33,756 nucleotides of DNA, from positions 1-33,756 of the forward strand of contig JAQYDI010000105.1 of the NCBI GenBank assembly GCA_028724245.1, written 5' to 3'. Within the stretch, counting starts at the first letter, position 1. Each line of letters starts with the position of its first letter. The translations under genes were made by a program, and so were the position numbers. Origin of the DNA: Lachnospiraceae bacterium. Lineage in GTDB: Bacteria; Bacillota; Clostridia; Lachnospirales; Lachnospiraceae. Of this stretch, positions 33,143-33,756 are shown in pieces. The notes beneath the pieces are model-generated. The model was not told where the DNA came from. It did no database searches and worked only from the letters and a program-made list of their open reading frames with translations.

Positions 33143-33305
33143 TCTTACCCGTTATTACTTTTTTCATTCTATCCGATGGCAATCTCACTACCTCCGTTCT
33201 TTTCCTCTGGATGACATTCTGCGTCGGTGCAAATCTACCATTACTTAACAGTTCTCTCTCCGCTTCTGCATATGATCCAAATCCAGCTATTTTCATACGT
33301 TTCAA
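33120..33305 (-). CDS. Small basic protein of unknown function
   Basis: A possible 61-residue product starting with TTG, with a moderate GGTGG about 7 nt upstream. It is basic and contains FAPTQNVIQRKRTEVVRLPS, which looks like a real protein segment. I do not recognise the family. It lies between the AbiE-like pair and a transposase remnant and could be either a fragment of the mobile element or an independent small gene. Confidence 0.3.
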   Translation of the reverse strand: MKRMKIAGFGSYAEAERELLSNGRFAPTQNVIQRKRTEVVRLPSDRMKKVITGKNARDADC

Positions 33306-33329
33306 TATTTTACCACCAGTTTACAACTT

Positions 33330-33756
33330 TTATAGATAAGTACCCCTTTGCTGAATAAGCTTTTTCAGGGCCTTTACAATGGCATTTGATTTTATACTGT
33401 TTTCGATGTTTTGCACGAAAGCAGCCAAAAATACTTCTGCCCGGATCTGCTCACTGAGAATAAAGCGGAATTCCTGTACACTTTCTGTACGGTATTTCGC
33501 AAATGCGTCATCCTGATAAGGAAGAATCTTCATGGCAGAGTATGCGATGTTGATCAGGTTCACCAGCATCTCGATTCCTTTCCGGCTGCGTACCATGTAA
33601 CTGCAGAGTGACCAGAAAGTTTTCTGTTCATAATAGCTTACTTCGATGTTCCAGCGGAAAGAGTAACAAAACAGAGGGATATACTTCATACGGTCACCCC
33701 CTGTCTGGTTCAGCGGAGATTTCTCCTGCCAGGCACAGAAAATCTGCATCTGTTCC
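33330..33756 (-). CDS. IS transposase, C-terminal part (cut by the window edge)
   Basis: The frame is open to the right edge, so the protein begins outside the window. The visible ~142 residues resemble the C-terminus of a DDE transposase of the IS4/IS1182-like group. YSFRWNIEVSYYEQKTFWSL contains the ...R..IE..YYEQK pattern carrying the third catalytic acidic residue, then SYMVRSRKGIEMLVNLI. The tail is helical and basic. Whether the gene is complete cannot be seen. Confidence 0.7.
   Translation of the reverse strand, partial: EQMQIFCAWQEKSPLNQTGGDRMKYIPLFCYSFRWNIEVSYYEQKTFWSLCSYMVRSRKGIEMLVNLINIAYSAMKILPYQDDAFAKYRTESVQEFRFILSEQIRAEVFLAAFVQNIENSIKSNAIVKALKKLIQQRGTYL

Noticed and set aside
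1-33756. tRNA or rRNA genes
   Set aside because: No cloverleaf-like or ribosomal RNA-like sequence was noticed on either strand.

Overview
The window looks like a chromosome segment from a Firmicute of class Clostridia, most likely a gut Lachnospiraceae. The grounds are moderate G+C, strong AGGAGG ribosome-binding sites, a Bce-type peptide-antibiotic resistance module, an ECF sigma/anti-sigma pair, and IS1634-like and other insertion-sequence genes. This taxonomic call is inference from gene content. Every gene I support lies on the minus strand, except the IS transposase at the left edge.

Layout, left to right. (a) 1-1960: an IS1634-family transposase ending in a bidirectional terminator. 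(b) 2102-2262: a tiny orphan CRISPR array with two good 30-nt repeats and one half-decayed terminal repeat; no cas genes are present. (c) 2382-8289: glycogen synthase GlgA with a striking ~257-residue Ala/Lys/Glu/Thr-rich N-terminal extension, then a PgsA-like CDP-alcohol phosphatidyltransferase downstream of a calcium-type P-type ATPase. (d) 8376-16715: a complete four-gene Wadjet (JetABCD) anti-plasmid/condensin defence operon, most like type III (TIGR02677/02678/02680/02679 set). It has its own promoter, an 18-bp palindrome just upstream of it, and a strong terminator. (e) 16766-21491: bceR-bceS-bceA-bceB. A BceR-type site and a 21-bp-spaced direct repeat lie ahead of bceA. (f) 21516-23156: an AAA-ATPase/PD-(D/E)XK protein. 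(g) 23321-25914: a mosaic of broken transporter genes (ABC ATPase, FtsX permease and MFS fragments) next to an intact TetR regulator with two near-identical operators.

(h) 26012-30737: accessory DNA. It holds an unrecognised acidic protein, a 19-bp direct repeat shared by the 3' ends of two genes, an anti-sigma/ECF sigma pair, and two remnants of Schlafen/AlbA_2-type genes. It also holds a previously easily missed 49-codon gene (29215-29364). That gene encodes a charged leader followed by a short Ser/Thr/Cys-rich tail, and its GTG start codon is buried in a long inverted repeat containing an intrinsic terminator. (i) 31056-33041: a nucleotidyltransferase with an overlapping winged-helix partner (an AbiE-like toxin-antitoxin arrangement), followed by a 59-residue ribbon-helix-helix protein with its own good promoter. 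(j) 33102-33756: a small unknown ORF and the C-terminal part of another IS transposase running off the right edge.

Taken together, the left third is largely housekeeping. The rest is a defence and stress island (Wadjet, Bce module, AbiE-like pair, CRISPR relic, PDDEXK ATPase) interspersed with gene debris and insertion-sequence remains. The observations I rate highest are the orphan peptide gene with its start-codon-sequestering hairpin, the extended GlgA, the Wadjet operon with its palindrome, and the decayed CRISPR array.
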